Below, in pieces: positions 20,503-31,890 of a DNA stretch of 64,000 bases (within the stretch, counting starts at the first letter, position 1; each line of letters opens with the position of its first letter). The notes under the pieces are model-generated. The model was not told the DNA's origin, ran no database searches, and was given only the letters and a program-made list of their open reading frames with translations. The position numbers and the translations under genes are program-made. Origin of the DNA: Neostapfia colusana (Eukaryota > Streptophyta > Magnoliopsida > Poales > Poaceae); assembly GCA_030760725.1 (NCBI GenBank), contig JASWHV010000016.1:19893084-19957083 (forward strand). The letters run 5' to 3'.

Positions 20503-22200
20503 CACTGTCTTCATGACGCGCTGAGGCTATTGAAACCCCACCTGGTGGCCGGCGCTGACTGAGGCGTCGACTTTCTGCTTGCTCTCCCTCTGATGGAGGG
20601 GCGGGGCCTCGGCTCTCTGCTGCCTTCCTTTACGGAAGCGCTCTGCGAGCCTCTGGATATCCCAGCACTCGGCAGCAGTATGATTGCCGGCGCCATGCAT
20701 GGGGCATAGCCCGCCCTGGTCACCATCTGGGTCTGGCGACTGCCGCTGCCTTTTGTCGGGGCGTGGCCCCCGAGCTCCACTGGGTGTCGCTGCTGCAGCG
20801 ACGGGAGCCGCGGCCGATGAATTCATCTTGCCACCCCCGGTTCTTGGCCTTGTTGCCACCCCCATAGGAAGCAGCGCCGGACCCGGGCTGCCCTCCTGAC
20901 TCGGAGGCTGGCAGAGAGTGCCAGTTCCGCCCTTCGGCTGCTCTGGCGCACTTGTCCGCCAGGCTGAAGAGCTCGGAAACGTCGCGGACCTCTCTGGTCG
21001 CGAGCTTCTCAAGCATTTTCTCGTCCCGGACACCCTGCCGGAACACCACCACCACAGAAGCACTTTAAATATGCGGGATGGTGTTGCGTACCTAGGAGAA
21101 CCGCTGGATGAAGGAGCGCAGCGATTCCCCAGGTTGTTGCTTGATGGCGTGGAGGTCAAGCTCCGTGCCGGGACGGGTGTAGGAGCTGCCGAAGTTGGCG
21201 ATGAACTGCCGGCAGAGCTCTCCCCAGGAAGTTATGGAACCCTGGGGGAGGTTCATGAGCCAAGACCGGGCTGGGCCGGTCAAGGCGACGGGGAAGTAGT
21301 TGGCCATGACGGCCTCATCCCCCCTGCGGCAAGTACATCGGTGGAGTAGATCTGTTGAAACTCCGCCGGGTTGACACTGCCGTCGTACTTCTCGGGCAGG
21401 TGCGGCCGAAACTTGCGCGGCCACCTCGCGAAGCGAAGGTGGGGCGCCAGGGCCGCACATCCTGCTCCTGTTGCCGCAGGCGTTGGTGCCGCGAACGCTT
21501 GGTTCGCCGTTGGCACAGTGCACTCCGGTATGGGCAAGGCTGCGCCATAGACCGGGGGCGCCGTTTGCAGGGCATATGGCTGTGGCATATGCTGCGCGGA
21601 TTACGCCCGGGGCAGAGATCGCGTGGCGAAGGTCTGTGCCTCAGGCTGGGTCGAGACTGACATCATGCTGACGCCAACCTCTTGGTTGCGACGCCTTTCT
21701 CGACGTCGCTCGAGGTACACCCAGGCATCCTGGCCCAAGTGGCACCGTTCCAGCTCTGCCCTCAGGTCCGTCGACGGAAGCCTGGTGGAGCTGGAGTCCG
21801 CTGTCTGCCCGTCAACCGTTGGGATGCGCGTCAGAAACACCGCCGGTTGGCCGGAGTGTCGTCCCCGCCGAAGTCGAGGGTTTGCGGCGGTGATGACAAG
21901 GCGGTCTACCTCGCGTATCCACTGCTGGGTCGCTGAATAGGGTGCGTCCCCAGCAGGTGGATTGTGCAGTAGTGCTCTTGCTGCAGCTAGCGCACCCCCG
22001 TGGGGTACGCTCAGCGCTGCAGAAGATCTGACGCTGGTTGGAGCCTGCATTGCCGGAGTCGGCGTTGCCAGAGTCGGCTGCTGGCTTCCAGCTTGTGCCG
22101 ACACACTCCGTCCTGAGTGTGTCGACACGTACACCCCGCTGGTCACGGTTCGCCGTGAACGCGGGGGAGGAGAGCTTGCCGCTGAAGGAAGCTTGGTCAT
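20503..22200 (-). pseudogene. gag: gag of copy C, frameshifted
   Basis: The start is MTKLPSAA at 22200 and an open stretch runs to 21601. The frame then shifts within the segment before YGAALPIP (21280-21588) and again near 21350 and 21090-21160. The C-terminal frame to about 20527 carries the gag domain end and zinc knuckle (CPMHGAGNHTAAEC). All gag segments are present in order, so only small indels separate it from an intact ORF. Confidence 0.8.
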
Positions 22201-22585
22201 CTCGCTGGCAGAAGCTCGTCACGCAAGGGAAAAGCCCCCTACCTGGCGCGCCAAATGTCGAAGTGGGTGGTCGACACTTCCCCCGGACCTGCACTGGGCA
22301 GCCCGCGGAGGTTCTTTTTCGGAGGGGCTAGTCACTTGCGGAGAGCTTGAGCGTAGGGACGAGTTAAGGAGGAGCTTGACACAGCGAGTTTTACGTGGTT
22401 CAGGCCGCCGGAGAGTAAAACCCTACGTCCACGTTGAGCTGAGGAGCTCGCTGTATTGCTTGTTGCTCAGAACCGGAGTTCTGAGCTTGAGGATGAGTTA
22501 TGCCTAGCGTATGAGTTGCTGGAGTGCGAACCCAGGGTGCAAATGGCTAGAGTGCGAACCCTTGCTAATGTTGCCTACCCGAGCC

Positions 22586-22592
22586 TTTTATA
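22586..22592 (-). promoter_or_regulatory. TATA box of C 5' LTR
   Basis: TTTTATA on the plus strand, at the conserved position. Confidence 0.65.
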
Positions 22593-23349
22593 GTCCACGG
22601 CTCGGGTGGCTTACAAGGGGGGCCCGGGACCCGACAGGTGGTCCCGGGGAGATTGCCTGCCAATTTTCGTATCTGCAGTTACGTCGGTAGTTGTCTCTGG
22701 CGAAGGCTTCTGAGTCTTTGTCTTGCCGCCCTGCCCATGCCGCATGCTAGTCGTAGTGGTTGATGACGGTGAAGGCGGCAGGGAATGTCTTGTCGCTGTG
22801 TTTATTGGCTGGCAGGTTCTGACACCGTGCGCCAGTCTGTGATGCGACTGGGCGCAACGGCACCTGACAGAGGCGTGCTCCACGTCTCCGCGTCTTGGGA
22901 AGGCGCGGGCCTTGAATACCTTGTATGGGCAAGGTATGGGGCGTCTTTACGCCCGCTGCCTACCGCTTGGGGGCAGGCAGCGCTCTTCTGCTGGACATGT
23001 TGTGGGCCCGGAGCCCTCCACAAAGGAGGGGGAGGTCCGGTCCTGCAGGACACGTGGACCCTTCGGACCTCTCCCCGCGGAGGGGGAGGTCCGGCTCCTG
23101 TTGGCCACGTGGTGGGCCCGGAGCTCTCCTCTGAGGAGAGGGAGGTCCGGCCCCGCTGGACACATGGCGCCTTCGGACCTCTCCCCGGCGGAGGGGGAGG
23201 TCCGGCTTATGCAGGCCACTTGGCGAGCCCAGAGCTCTCCTCTGAGGAGAGGGAGGTCCGGCCCTTCCTGACGCGTGGCGCCTTCGGAGCTCTCCCTGCA
23301 GAGAAGGGTGAGACTCTTAGGCATTTTCCCCTGTGCGCGGGGGTACCCC

Positions 23350-23354
23350 ATATC
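23350..23354. other. Rearrangement junction with ATATC microhomology
   Basis: ATATC is present both in the LTR end (CCCCATATCGCGGG in other LTRs) and in gag (GGGATATCCAAAGGC in copy G). Left of it is LTR in minus orientation. Right of it is gag in plus orientation. Confidence 0.75.
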
Positions 23355-23555
23355 CAGAGGCTCGCAGAGCGCTTCCGCAAGGGGAGGCAGCAGAGAGCTG
23401 ATGCCCCGCCCCTCCCTCAGAGGGAGGGGAAGCAGAAGGTCGACACCTCAGTCAGCGTCGGCCACCAGGTAGGGTTCCAGGAGCCTCAGCGCTTCATAAA
23501 GACGGTGCACAATGGTGAGGACTCCAGCTCCGGTGATGACGAGCCAGGGCGGTAG
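23355..23555 (+). pseudogene. gag: gag C-terminal fragment of D
   Basis: The frame continues as IQRLAERFRKGRQQRADAPP, the segment just after the zinc knuckle, to DDEPGR and a TAG. The same stop and the same junction into the protease tail occur in C, E and G. Everything upstream was removed at the junction. Confidence 0.85.
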
Positions 23556-24185
23556 CCGACTGTGGCTACCCGGAAAAGTCAGTGGAGGCCGCACTGCTGC
23601 GGCGTCAACCTTGGAGAAGCTCCAAGTAGTCGCAGCAGCACAAGCACCAGCCCGCACGGTGCAGAACCGGGCCGGCTCCACCCGAGAGCATGCCTCTATG
23701 CCTCGGCCGTACCTCCTGGGGGCCGCCCAGGATCTGTCAACCTCTTGAAGGCCTTAGCCAGAAGAGGAAAGACGCCTTGGGACTCCCGAGAAGAGTCTGG
23801 GTTTTCCTACCCCTTGAAGGCCTTAGCCAGAAGGGGAGAGCTCCCCGGGCGCCCAGGAGAAGCCGCGCAGGACCTGATCCAGCGTGAAGATGACGACCTC
23901 GTCGACGAGACTCGGCTGCAGGTGACACCCCACAACGCACGGTCTCGACTGGTGCTCTAGCACTACCGCCAAACGACCAAATGCGACAGGGACCTGCAGG
24001 AAGGCAACCTGGTGCCGCGGCACACACTTTCCCGCGAAGGACCTATAAACTCTCCCCCGGCCGGGAAGGTCACTTCCGAGTCGCGAAAGTTGCCGTCCCA
24101 GGTACACATGCCTTTCAACCGAGTATGGGATCCGTTCCCAAACCCTTAGCATGGAACAACACTGTAAGTCCTACCTCCTGAGCGT
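23556..24185 (+). pseudogene. Protease-tail/hinge and integrase C-terminal relic of D
   Basis: After the gag stop comes GTCAGTGGAGGCCGCACTGC, which aligns with the end of the protease in copy F. Next is the CCTTGAAGGCCTTAGCCAGA hinge (twice), then the integrase end with CACTACCGCCAAACGACC and a GTATGGGATCCGTTCCC segment. It is not translatable as one frame. Confidence 0.7.
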
Positions 24186-25084
24186 TAGTAGAACAGGACT
24201 ATACCTTTCTGTAATAAATCCCATAGAGTCTAGGAACAGCGCTTGGGGCGGCTAAGTCTCAGGGGACGGTCCAGGACTACGTTCAGCTTGGCCAGGTTCC
24301 GACCTTAAGCGCATAGATTCTTGCTTCCCTTCTTATTGAGGTGGATCATTTCCTCCATGTACAGCCTGACTCCCCCCTATGGGCATTTACACAGAAACTT
24401 GTTCTACTTCGCTCTCTTTCATGTGCTCATTTAAATTACGCATTAGTTTTTATGATCGCACTCTCTATGTATACTCACCGTACATTTAGCTCCTTCTCTC
24501 CCCGCTCATCCATAGTCAGCATTTGCTGTCCTACCAAAGGCGGTTGCGCTTGAGGCGCCTGCCGATGGCCAGGTGGGCCTCTCGGGCCTTCCCCAGTCAG
24601 GTGTTGTGGTGCCAGTTGGTCATCTCCAGGAAAGGCCTGCGCCGTGCATGGGGGGTCCAGGGTGCGTGTCCCGCTTAGCCGGCTCTGAACCCAACAGCGT
24701 GTGCACCCTGCCCTCCGGAGGTCCAGGGGAGTACAGCCGCTTTGCCTGGTTCCGAACCCAAAGCCTGTGCACTCTGCTTCCCCGGCGCACGGTCCAGTAC
24801 TAGGGATCGGACGGTCGTACCCGGGCCTTGGAGGGAGCCGGAGCCCCGGTGCCTCACGCACAGAATTGCCCAAGCCCCGTATACCGGACTAGGACCGTAA
24901 GCCGAATAAGACTAAGAGACGGGGAGGGGAGGACCCCCCGAGGAGAATTACGTTTCCTCTATCTGTGTGCAGGACCTCCAGGTTACAGCGACGGGAGCTG
25001 CATGAGGCAGGGGGCAAGGAGCTATCGACTACTCCAGCACAGGACCGAAAGGTCCGGGTTTCGCCCCTTCAACAGGGGCGGGGC
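24186..25084. other. Copy D internal non-coding region
   Basis: It is homologous to 3246-4094 and 58991-59835. I see no gene or array. Confidence 0.6.
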
Positions 25085-25430
25085 CTGAAGGCCCCACGTG
25101 TCCAGTGGGGCCGGAGCTCCCGCCTCCTGAGGGGGGGGCTCCGGACCCGCCACGTGGCCGGCAGAAGCTGGACCTCCCCCTCTGGGGGGGGAGGGCTCCG
25201 GAGGCCCCATGTGTCCAGCAGGGCCGGAGCTCCTGCTCCCTCAGGAGGGGTTCCAGACCAGCCGCGTGGTCGGCAGAAGCCGGACCTCCCTCTCCGGGGG
25301 GGAGCTCAGAAGGCTCCACGTGTCCCGCGGGGCCGGACCTCCTTCTCCTTAGAAGGGAGCACCGGGCCCACCACGTGGCCGGCAGATCCGGACCTCCCCA
25401 TCCTCATGGGGCGAGCTCTGGAGACCTCCG
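25085..25430 (+). repeat. Internal CACGTG array of D
   Basis: About six half-units are present, with cores CCACGTGTCC, CCACGTGGCC, CCATGTGTCC, CCGCGTGGTC, CCACGTGTCC and CCACGTGGCC, spaced about 55-60 bp, with CGGAGCTCC or CGGACCTCC between. Confidence 0.75.
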
Positions 25431-25639
25431 GGGTCCTTAATACAGTAAGGACCCGGAGAAGGTGCCTGTGCAGAGCTTCGAGATTGGTAAAGGCCTCTGA
25501 GTGCCTTGCGGAGCTAAGGACTCGGCCAGGCAAAACCGTGAAGAAGACAAAAAGCATCACAGGCACAAACATTCAAGAGAGTCTATTTATTCATGGCTCC
25601 ACGAGCTGGTCTACAGACTCGATAAAAAGAAAGAAGTGA

Positions 25640-27304
25640 GTCCTAGGGGCCTCCTGGCTCGCGTCGGAACCTAGAGGCTACAAGGGTGGGCACTTCCCCG
25701 ACTTCAGCCCTGGCCATCTCCTCCCGCTCCGCGGCAGGACCGTCTTTCACTGGCTCCAGTGAGAAGGAAGGGTCCCGGCTCTTGAAGAGGCCAGCACATG
25801 CGTGGCAACCTCCAAGGCCAGGCCCTGAACCTCTGCCTCAAGCTCGCTGGCGACCACTGAGTCCAGCCTGCTCAGCTTGGCGCCAAGTGACTCCAGTGCG
25901 GGAATCACTTCAGCCACATTCAGCGCAGGAGCCACCGCCTTCACCGGGCTGAAGCCAAGAGGGACCAAGGCGGACCCCGCCTGGTCGACGAAGCTCGAAA
26001 CTGCACGGGCCTTGGAGGACCGCGAAGCCAAGAGCTCCTCTACCTCGCGGCGGGCTGCTTGCAGGGCATTGCGGCTTCACTCGGAGGACTCCTTCTCCCT
26101 GGCCGCCAGGGAGCTTTCCCGAAGGCGAAGAGACTGGGCAAGCCGCTCCAACTCAGAAACCCGGAAGTTGGCAGCCAATTCCCGATCCAGGATCGCCTGG
26201 CGTTCGCGGGAGACCTGTTCCTCCCTCATGGCCAGGTCTGCCTTCCAGGCCTCTAGCTCCCTGGCCCGAGCTCGCAGGTCAGCCTCGCCCGCCGCCAGCC
26301 GCGCGGCGACCCTCTCCGCCTCGGCAGCCGTAGAACGCTCCTGGTCCTCAATGGCGAGCTTGCGGCGCTCCAGCCTCTGACGTATCTCCTCCACCACGGA
26401 GAGGCTCTCCTCGGCCTCAGCATGTACCTCGAGGGCCTCCCTGTGGAGCCAACGAGTTTCGGCGTCCAAGCGGTCGACAGCCCGCTTCTGCCGGTCAAGG
26501 AGCGCTTCCCTGAAGTCAAACGACTCCCGCCTGGAATCGAGTTCGCCCTTGATCTTCGCGGTCCGCTCCCGCAAAAGGTTCCCCCAGATGAGGAGGCGAT
26601 CCCTTTCAACCGAATGCTCCTCTCGCTCATGACCAAGCGTGGCCAAGACCTGCCGGACGCTCGCTTGGGCGAGCATGAAGGCATCCGCCAGGGGCAGTGG
26701 GGCAGCAGAGGCCGGAGCAGCACCCCCGACCTCCTCCATCACATCATCCTCAAGAAAAGGCGATGCGCCAGCAACCTGGATGAGACGCCGGTCAGGAGAA
26801 GCTGGCGCCGGGACCCTGACAGCCGGGCTTTCACTAACTTCTGGCCCCTCAGTCCGTGGAGAGGGACGAGGGGGGGGGTCGGCGCTGAAATAGAAGCCAG
26901 GTCGCCTGGTACAGGGTTGACCTGAGCTGGCTTGGGGGCCGCGGCAGCCGTCTCGGCATGAGAAGATGACGCTGCCGAGGAATCCAGGCACGCTGGGACA
27001 GGAGAAACTCGCGCTGGCTTGGGGGCCGCGGCAGCTGTCCCTGTTTCCGAGGGCAACGGTGCCGATTCCCCACCAGCCGGGGACGGCCGAGAAGCGCGAA
27101 CACTCCAGCGGGCCTTGAACCCCGACTTCCGAGCCGGGGTAGGACCCCCAGATCCCGCCGTCATCGCTGACGGCCGCTCCGCAGTCGCCTGGACTGACAG
27201 AGCAGGGGACGCTCCAGAAGCTTCACTCGACGCGTCAGCAGGTTCCCCAGAGACTCCACCACTTAAGGAAGGAGGGCACGATGTCTGGGAACCTTCGGCC
27301 TGTT
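25640..27304 (-). pseudogene. aORF of D, C-terminal part, left of the chromovirus
   Basis: The conserved C-terminal domain (GSALVPLGF, SELEAEVQG) lies at 25747-26031, with a frameshift in the last segment. A TGA at 26077-26079 splits it from the coiled coil (26077-26991), and another frame change near 26750-26990 leads to the Pro-rich part with RARWSVRASRPSP-like sequence in 26739-27164. The N-terminus lies on the far side of the insertion at 38247-38424. It is antisense to the element. Confidence 0.75.
27300..27304. other. Target-site duplication CTGTT, left of the Tekay-like element
   Basis: CTGTT here and at 38242-38246 flank the element exactly, and the aORF of D is interrupted at this point. 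Confidence 0.9.
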
Positions 27305-27604
27305 TGTGACGCCCTCAATTCTGTGGAAAAACCACGGAACCGAGAACTAATGCATATGTGTGCCCAGGATGTTCATCACACATACACATATGTTCCACAA
27401 ACTGAACTCAGATTATATATTACCACGAATAACAGAGTTTATTACAACACCTCATGAGTCTTGGACTCATGCTCACAGCGGAAGTCTTTATTTCTATGCA
27501 GCGGAAATCTTTATTTAAATGCGGAAGCAAAAACTAATGCGGAAACAAAACTAAGCAGAAGTGGCTCCATCTCTACTCCCTCCACAGGCAAGGTTGAGAA
27601 CAGA

Positions 27605-27651
27605 TCACACGCCATAATGCTCTACTCGGTCTTCATAGTAGTCTTCTCTTG
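27605..27651 (-). other. Candidate exon B of LTR-embedded small ORF (3' LTR copy)
   Basis: It is preceded on the minus strand by a pyrimidine-rich acceptor (TTCTTCATCAACAG). In phase 1 it completes a codon from exon A and continues REDYYEDRVEHYGV to a TGA at 27605-27607. The copy in the other LTR is at 35529-35575. Confidence 0.35.
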
Positions 27652-28897
27652 CTGTTGATGAAGAAATAATAATGCAAGTTTGAGCACAATTATGTACTCA
27701 GCAAGTGCGGGAATAACAAATGGTATGCAGTTCATAACAAGGTAGGTAATAAAAGGGCTTATTTGCAGAAAAGCAGATTTATAAAAACTATGATAAAACA
27801 GCAACTTAACTTTAGGTGAATATAATCCCATCATGTATTAAATTACCAACATACTTCCATCACTTCCCGTGTTCCATCCGAACATTAACCAATCCTTTAC
27901 CCATACTCACGAATACCTCCTCGTATTCGCTACCATCTCACCTCATGAAACAACCTTGTCTCGCACCGAGACCAATCTCATATCATGACCCACCAGTCAT
28001 GCAACCCTTTCATCATCCAGACTTAACAATTCCAAACCAAATCATAACCAAACCCATAACCATAACCAAGAACCTTCCCAATAACCATTCTAGTAACCAT
28101 CCCATCTAATCATGGCAGTTTAGCCAGGTGCTCGTGACCGTAAGCTCGGCTATCATGATAGTTTTAATAACTCTGCAGAGTTTGCACCTCTTTACCCACA
28201 AGTTTGTGATTTCGTCACCCGTCGGCGACTGCAGAACCTCCATTATACCAGTACACAACCGTCGGTGTATGGTCAAGAGATCACAAAATAGCCTTTACAA
28301 AGGGGTTACTAGATGTATGGACTCACTAAGGTTTCACCGGCAGGCTAGAATTTCCAATTCTCCCACCCACGGGCCCCCTCTTGTGCCATACAGTTCCCAG
28401 GGCAGTCCTCACTCGACTTCCATTCCCCGCGCCTTCCACAGTCCATAACACTCTAGCAACTTACCTAATTACTCAGCTAAGCCGCACCCATACTTGGCCT
28501 TGTGGTGGCACTGTTATCCTGGCATATGCATGCATGAACCGGTCCTTAGATCTACGGCAAGTAAAACCACCATCTCATGCTACCTCATTCACAAACCCAA
28601 GCTTGCCTAGATCTCCCTCCGATCCATGTTCATTAACCTCATCAATTACTTATTATCAGTACGAGTGCAGTTAGCTAGACACAACTATCTCGCTTCCCGA
28701 TCCCATGGACTCAGCGAAGCATAAAGCAAAAACCATACCCGTATAAACTTCCCAGGCGACAAGGATGGTTTAATCAAAACTAGTAAACTCCTATAAAAAG
28801 GGTTTCCCATCATGTTTGACTCAGCACACACACCCTTTTCACAAAACAAAACAGTTTTACCCAAAACATAGGATCAACATGGTCAAGGAGCACTTGC

Positions 28898-28978
28898 CTT
28901 GTTCTTGCGGTTCCGGTTGTTCTTGATTCTCAAAACCTTGTTGCTGTAGTTTGTCGTAGACAGCTTCCTGAACCTGTC
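28898..28978 (-). other. Candidate exon A of LTR-embedded small ORF (3' LTR copy)
   Basis: On the minus strand it follows a CTACAATAGCAG acceptor and ends CAAG before GCAAGTG, a good GC-AG type donor. The frame encodes GQVQEAVYDKLQQQGF and is Gln/Glu-rich. The homologous unit in the separate LTR-like insertion is at 52192-52272. I see no start codon in a supported upstream exon. Confidence 0.35.
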
Positions 28979-29449
28979 CTGCTATTGTAGGATTCACGTG
29001 CATACAAGATTCACAGCAATCAATATCATGCGCAAACCTTAAACTAGATGCGATGATGCACATGCATACTATCCTATGATTTTTATTAGATTGGTGTGCT
29101 CTTGCATGGCTTGCATGGACAGAGGTGTTCGGATTAAAGGTGGATGTGGCGATGGTCTTGTCTTTAGATCAAACTGATCATCGAGTGATCTGCCCACGAA
29201 AAGGCTTCTGTTCGAAAGGAATTGAAGAACAGATGCAAGAGATGAACAATGATGTCGTAAGGTGGTATTGAAGTCCTACCTCACGCTCTTCTTTTCTTCA
29301 GGGTCCTCCTCAGACCGCTTGGTTCTTCTCCGATGATCTCCCTTGTTGCGCTTCGGCGATGTTTTGCTCGGCGAGTTAGGGCTAGGGCTCTAAGTCGTCG
29401 GCTCAGGAGTTGAAAGAGAAGTTTGTGGTTTCGGCCAGAGGTTTTGGGT

Positions 29450-29459
29450 TCTATTTATA
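29450..29459 (-). promoter_or_regulatory. TATA box of Tekay-like 3' LTR
   Basis: TCTATTTATA on the plus strand is TATAAATAGA on the LTR sense strand. A grass-like leader (AGCCCTAGCCCTAACTCGCC) follows within about 80 nt. Confidence 0.65.
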
Positions 29460-29639
29460 ATCGGGAAGAGAAGAGTCCTAATCTGATTGGATCCCGAATA
29501 AGAGTCTTATTCAGATCTTTATTAGATCCTGATGTCTTATCTTCGGTAACCATCGTGGATTTTCGATCGGTTTCTGTTGCGTACCGGTGCCTTACGCGTA
29601 ACAGCCGCTCCAAAACTTGTTACCTCCGTGACGATGAGC

Positions 29640-30150
29640 TCCAGAAGCTCCATAGGTCCTTCCGAGCCTGTTATCTCTTCTCCCGCAGAGACGAGCTCCG
29701 GTTGTGCCGCGTGTCACGAGCGAGACCTCCCTATTCTTCGGAGATGAGCTCCGTGCACGCCACGTGTTAGTGCCGGTCTTTCCGCTCTCCTTTCTTCAGG
29801 GACATGCCCCGAGGTCGACACGTGTTTAGCTGCGACGGACCTTCCGGTGATAAGCTCCGGTGGCGACACGTGTTTGATAGATCCGGACTTCTCTGAGATG
29901 AGCTCCGAGATTGACACGTATCCTGCATGACTGGTCCTCTTATTTCCGCGAGGACTAGCTCCGAGGATGACACGTGTCCTATGAAAAATGCCTTTGCATC
30001 TTCCGCAGAGGCTAGCTCCACGAGCAGCACGTGTCCCACAGGGTCGGACCTCTTTCAAATTGCGGAGGTGACCCCCGAGCCTGCCACGTAGATAGTTTAA
30101 TGGCGGACCTCTCCCAATTTCTCGGGGATGAGCTCCGAACACGCCACGTG
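29640..30150. repeat. CACGTG/GAGCTCCG repeat array in Tekay-like 3' LTR
   Basis: About nine or ten units of 48-60 bp each contain AGCTCCG, then about 6-7 bases, then a CACGTG-like core (CCACGTGTT, GACACGTGTTT, CAGCACGTGTCC, CCACGTGGTC), then in several units CGGACCTC. The layout is that of the arrays in the unrelated Tat-like LTRs. The array lies at the U3 start of the LTR. Confidence 0.75.
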
Positions 30151-30300
30151 GTCTGATGGCCGTGGAAATTGCCTTCGGTGTTCTTGGAGAGCTTTGTTGG
30201 CCATCCTTTTGATACTTGTCTCTGTTCCTTCTTTTCTTAAAATGTTTTTCTTCTTCATAAAACATGAACATATGCTGACACCCGAGATGAGGGTGTCACT

Positions 30301-30318
30301 AATCTACCCCCTTAAATT
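30301..30318 (-). other. Polypurine tract of the Tekay-like element
   Basis: The minus strand reads TTTAAGGGGGTAGATT immediately before the 3' LTR, a purine-rich plus-strand primer typical of plant chromoviruses. Confidence 0.75.
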
Positions 30319-30887
30319 GAATCTCGCCCTCGAGATTCGTTAGTAGAAAATAGATGGGGGAATTCAGCCTTAATATCCTCTTCATGCTCCCATGTGGCTT
30401 CAGCTTCAGTATGATGACTCCATTGTACCTTGCACCATCGAATCACTTTGTTTTGGGTGACCCTTTCCTTTACGTCCAAGATTCGGATAGGGTGTTCTGC
30501 GTAGGTCAGGTCTTCTTGAAGTTCAAGTTCTCCCATTGACACTTGTTTCTCTGGTACTCTCAAGCACTTATTGAGCTGGGATACATGAAACACGTCATGT
30601 ACGTCGCAGAGGTTGTTTGGGAGCTCTAGTTGATAGGCTACTTCTCCTCGCTTGTCCAAAATCTTAAATGGTCCGATGTAGCGAGGCGCTAGTTTACCTT
30701 TGACGTTAAAACGTCGTTGGCCTCGGATAGGCGATACCTTAAGGTATACGAAGTCTCCTACTTCAAAGGTCAACTTCCTACGCCTATTGTCCGCATAGCC
30801 TTTCTGTCGTGACTGAGCAGCCTTTAAGTTTTCCCATATCGTTTGGACTTGCTTTTCAGCCTCTTGTAGTACTTCGGGTCCAAACAC
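30312..30887 (-). CDS. Integrase C-terminus with chromodomain (Tekay-like)
   Basis: This open frame of 191 codons forms the end of pol. It begins FGPEVLQEAEKQVQ, then carries the integrase GPY/F-type module (PRYIGPFKILDKRGEVAYQL) and ends with a chromodomain (VTQNKVIRWCKVQWSHH, then EATWEHEEDI). Chromodomains of this lineage bind chromatin marks and bias insertion into heterochromatin. It is out of frame with the integrase core because of a short deletion near 30917, so no full integrase could be made from this copy. Confidence 0.88.
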   Translation of the reverse strand: MFGPEVLQEAEKQVQTIWENLKAAQSRQKGYADNRRRKLTFEVGDFVYLKVSPIRGQRRFNVKGKLAPRYIGPFKILDKRGEVAYQLELPNNLCDVHDVFHVSQLNKCLRVPEKQVSMGELELQEDLTYAEHPIRILDVKERVTQNKVIRWCKVQWSHHTEAEATWEHEEDIKAEFPHLFSTNESRGRDSI

Positions 30888-31890
30888 CTGGTTCTCTCCA
30901 GTCTCGTTCCAGAACAGCGTATAAGGCTTCGAAAGGCGACATATTCAAGCTAGCTTGATAGCTGTTGTTATAGGAGAACTCGGCATACGGTAAACTCCTA
31001 TCCCAACTACGCCCACGTTTCAAGGCGCAAGCTCTCAGCATGTCCTCCAAAATTTGGTTCGTCCTTTCGGTTTGCCCATCTGTTTGTGGGTGATAGGCGG
31101 AGCTAAAATCCAGTCGTGTACCCATGACTTTCTGCAGCTTCTTCCAGAATCTAGAGGTAAACTGAGAACCTTGATCTGAGACTATCCTCTTCGAAAATCC
31201 ATGTCGGCACACGATCTGCTCCATGTACAACTCTGCCAACTGTGTAACGTTGTAACTGGTTTTTACCGGAAAAAAATGGGCGGTTTTCGTCAACCGGTCC
31301 ACAATGACCCAGATGGAGTCGTATCCTGACTGAGTTCTTGGCAATCCGACAATAAAGTCCATACAGATGTCCTCCCATTTCCATTCAGGTATTTTCAAAG
31401 GTTGCAACAATCCAGCGGTTTTTTGATGTTCGGCCTTTACCCGTTGGCATGTGTCGCATAGGGCAACGTATTCGGCTATATCCCTCTTCATACCATCCCA
31501 CCAATAGCAAGTTTTCAAGTCCTTGTACATTTTGGTGCTCCCTGGATGTATGGAATAGGGTGAATCATGTGCCTCCTTTAATATCATGTCGCGAAGGTGT
31601 CTTATGTTTGGCACACAAATCCTTTTTCCTAGCCAAAGCGTACTCTTTTCATCCTCCTTGAAATCCTTTTCTATCCTTTGTCGGATTCTTTCCTTGATCT
31701 CCTTGATCCTCTCGTCTGTTGCTTGGCCCTCTCTTATTTCTTGCTCCAATGAGGAGTGGATCTTCATTATTTCCATGTTATTCAAGAATCCGAGGTGTAA
31801 CCGTTCGAACTCCTTTCGAAGCTCGGGTGGTAGCTCCCGAACCGTGAGTTGGTGGCATGCTCCCTTTCTGCTCAGTGCGTCAGCGACCAC
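30856..31890 (-). CDS. Integrase core (Tekay-like)
   Basis: This open frame of 344 residues covers the tail of RNase H (VADALSRKG) and integrase. The zinc-binding HHCC module runs from HDSPYSIHPGSTKMYKDL to CDTCQRVK (residues about 106-152). The catalytic core has its first Asp in CMDFIVGLP, the second in IVSDQGSQFTS and the Glu in NQILEDML. After SPFEALY the frame departs from the family: the stretch normally encoding the GRRCRTP-type motif is missing about 20 bases and translation runs into unrelated residues. Confidence 0.88.
   Translation of the reverse strand: MVADALSRKGACHQLTVRELPPELRKEFERLHLGFLNNMEIMKIHSSLEQEIREGQATDERIKEIKERIRQRIEKDFKEDEKSTLWLGKRICVPNIRHLRDMILKEAHDSPYSIHPGSTKMYKDLKTCYWWDGMKRDIAEYVALCDTCQRVKAEHQKTAGLLQPLKIPEWKWEDICMDFIVGLPRTQSGYDSIWVIVDRLTKTAHFFPVKTSYNVTQLAELYMEQIVCRHGFSKRIVSDQGSQFTSRFWKKLQKVMGTRLDFSSAYHPQTDGQTERTNQILEDMLRACALKRGRSWDRSLPYAEFSYNNSYQASLNMSPFEALYAVLERDWREPGVWTRSTTRG

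Larger units (their letters stand above)
18936..23354 (-). mobile_element. Copy C, right part (integrase end, gag, PBS, 5' LTR)
   Basis: In minus orientation this holds a truncated 5' LTR (22256-23354), PBS (22236-22253), gag (20503-22200), hinge with a tandem duplication, and integrase C-terminal relic (19477-19760), then non-coding DNA. It belongs to the gag-to-integrase-C deletion subfamily. It hosts B and element 1. Its outer LTR end is missing the last bases at 23354. Confidence 0.85.
22256..23354 (-). repeat. 5' LTR of C, outer end truncated
   Basis: It starts TGTCGAAGTGGGTGG at the PBS side, with an inverted TATA box at 22586-22592 and a CACGTG array at about 22985-23310. It breaks off in GGGGTACCCCATATC, without the terminal GCGGGTACCGACA. 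Sequence from gag of copy D follows directly. Confidence 0.9.
27305..30300 (-). repeat. 3' LTR of the Tekay-like element
   Basis: It runs from TGTGACGCCC to GGGTGTCACT on the plus strand. The sense-strand first base has changed, so it reads AG instead of TG. It carries a repeat array (about 29640-30150), an inverted TATAAATAGA at 29450-29459 and a split small reading frame. It differs from the other LTR by scattered substitutions and a 12-13-bp duplication present only at about 35845-35865. Confidence 0.92.
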
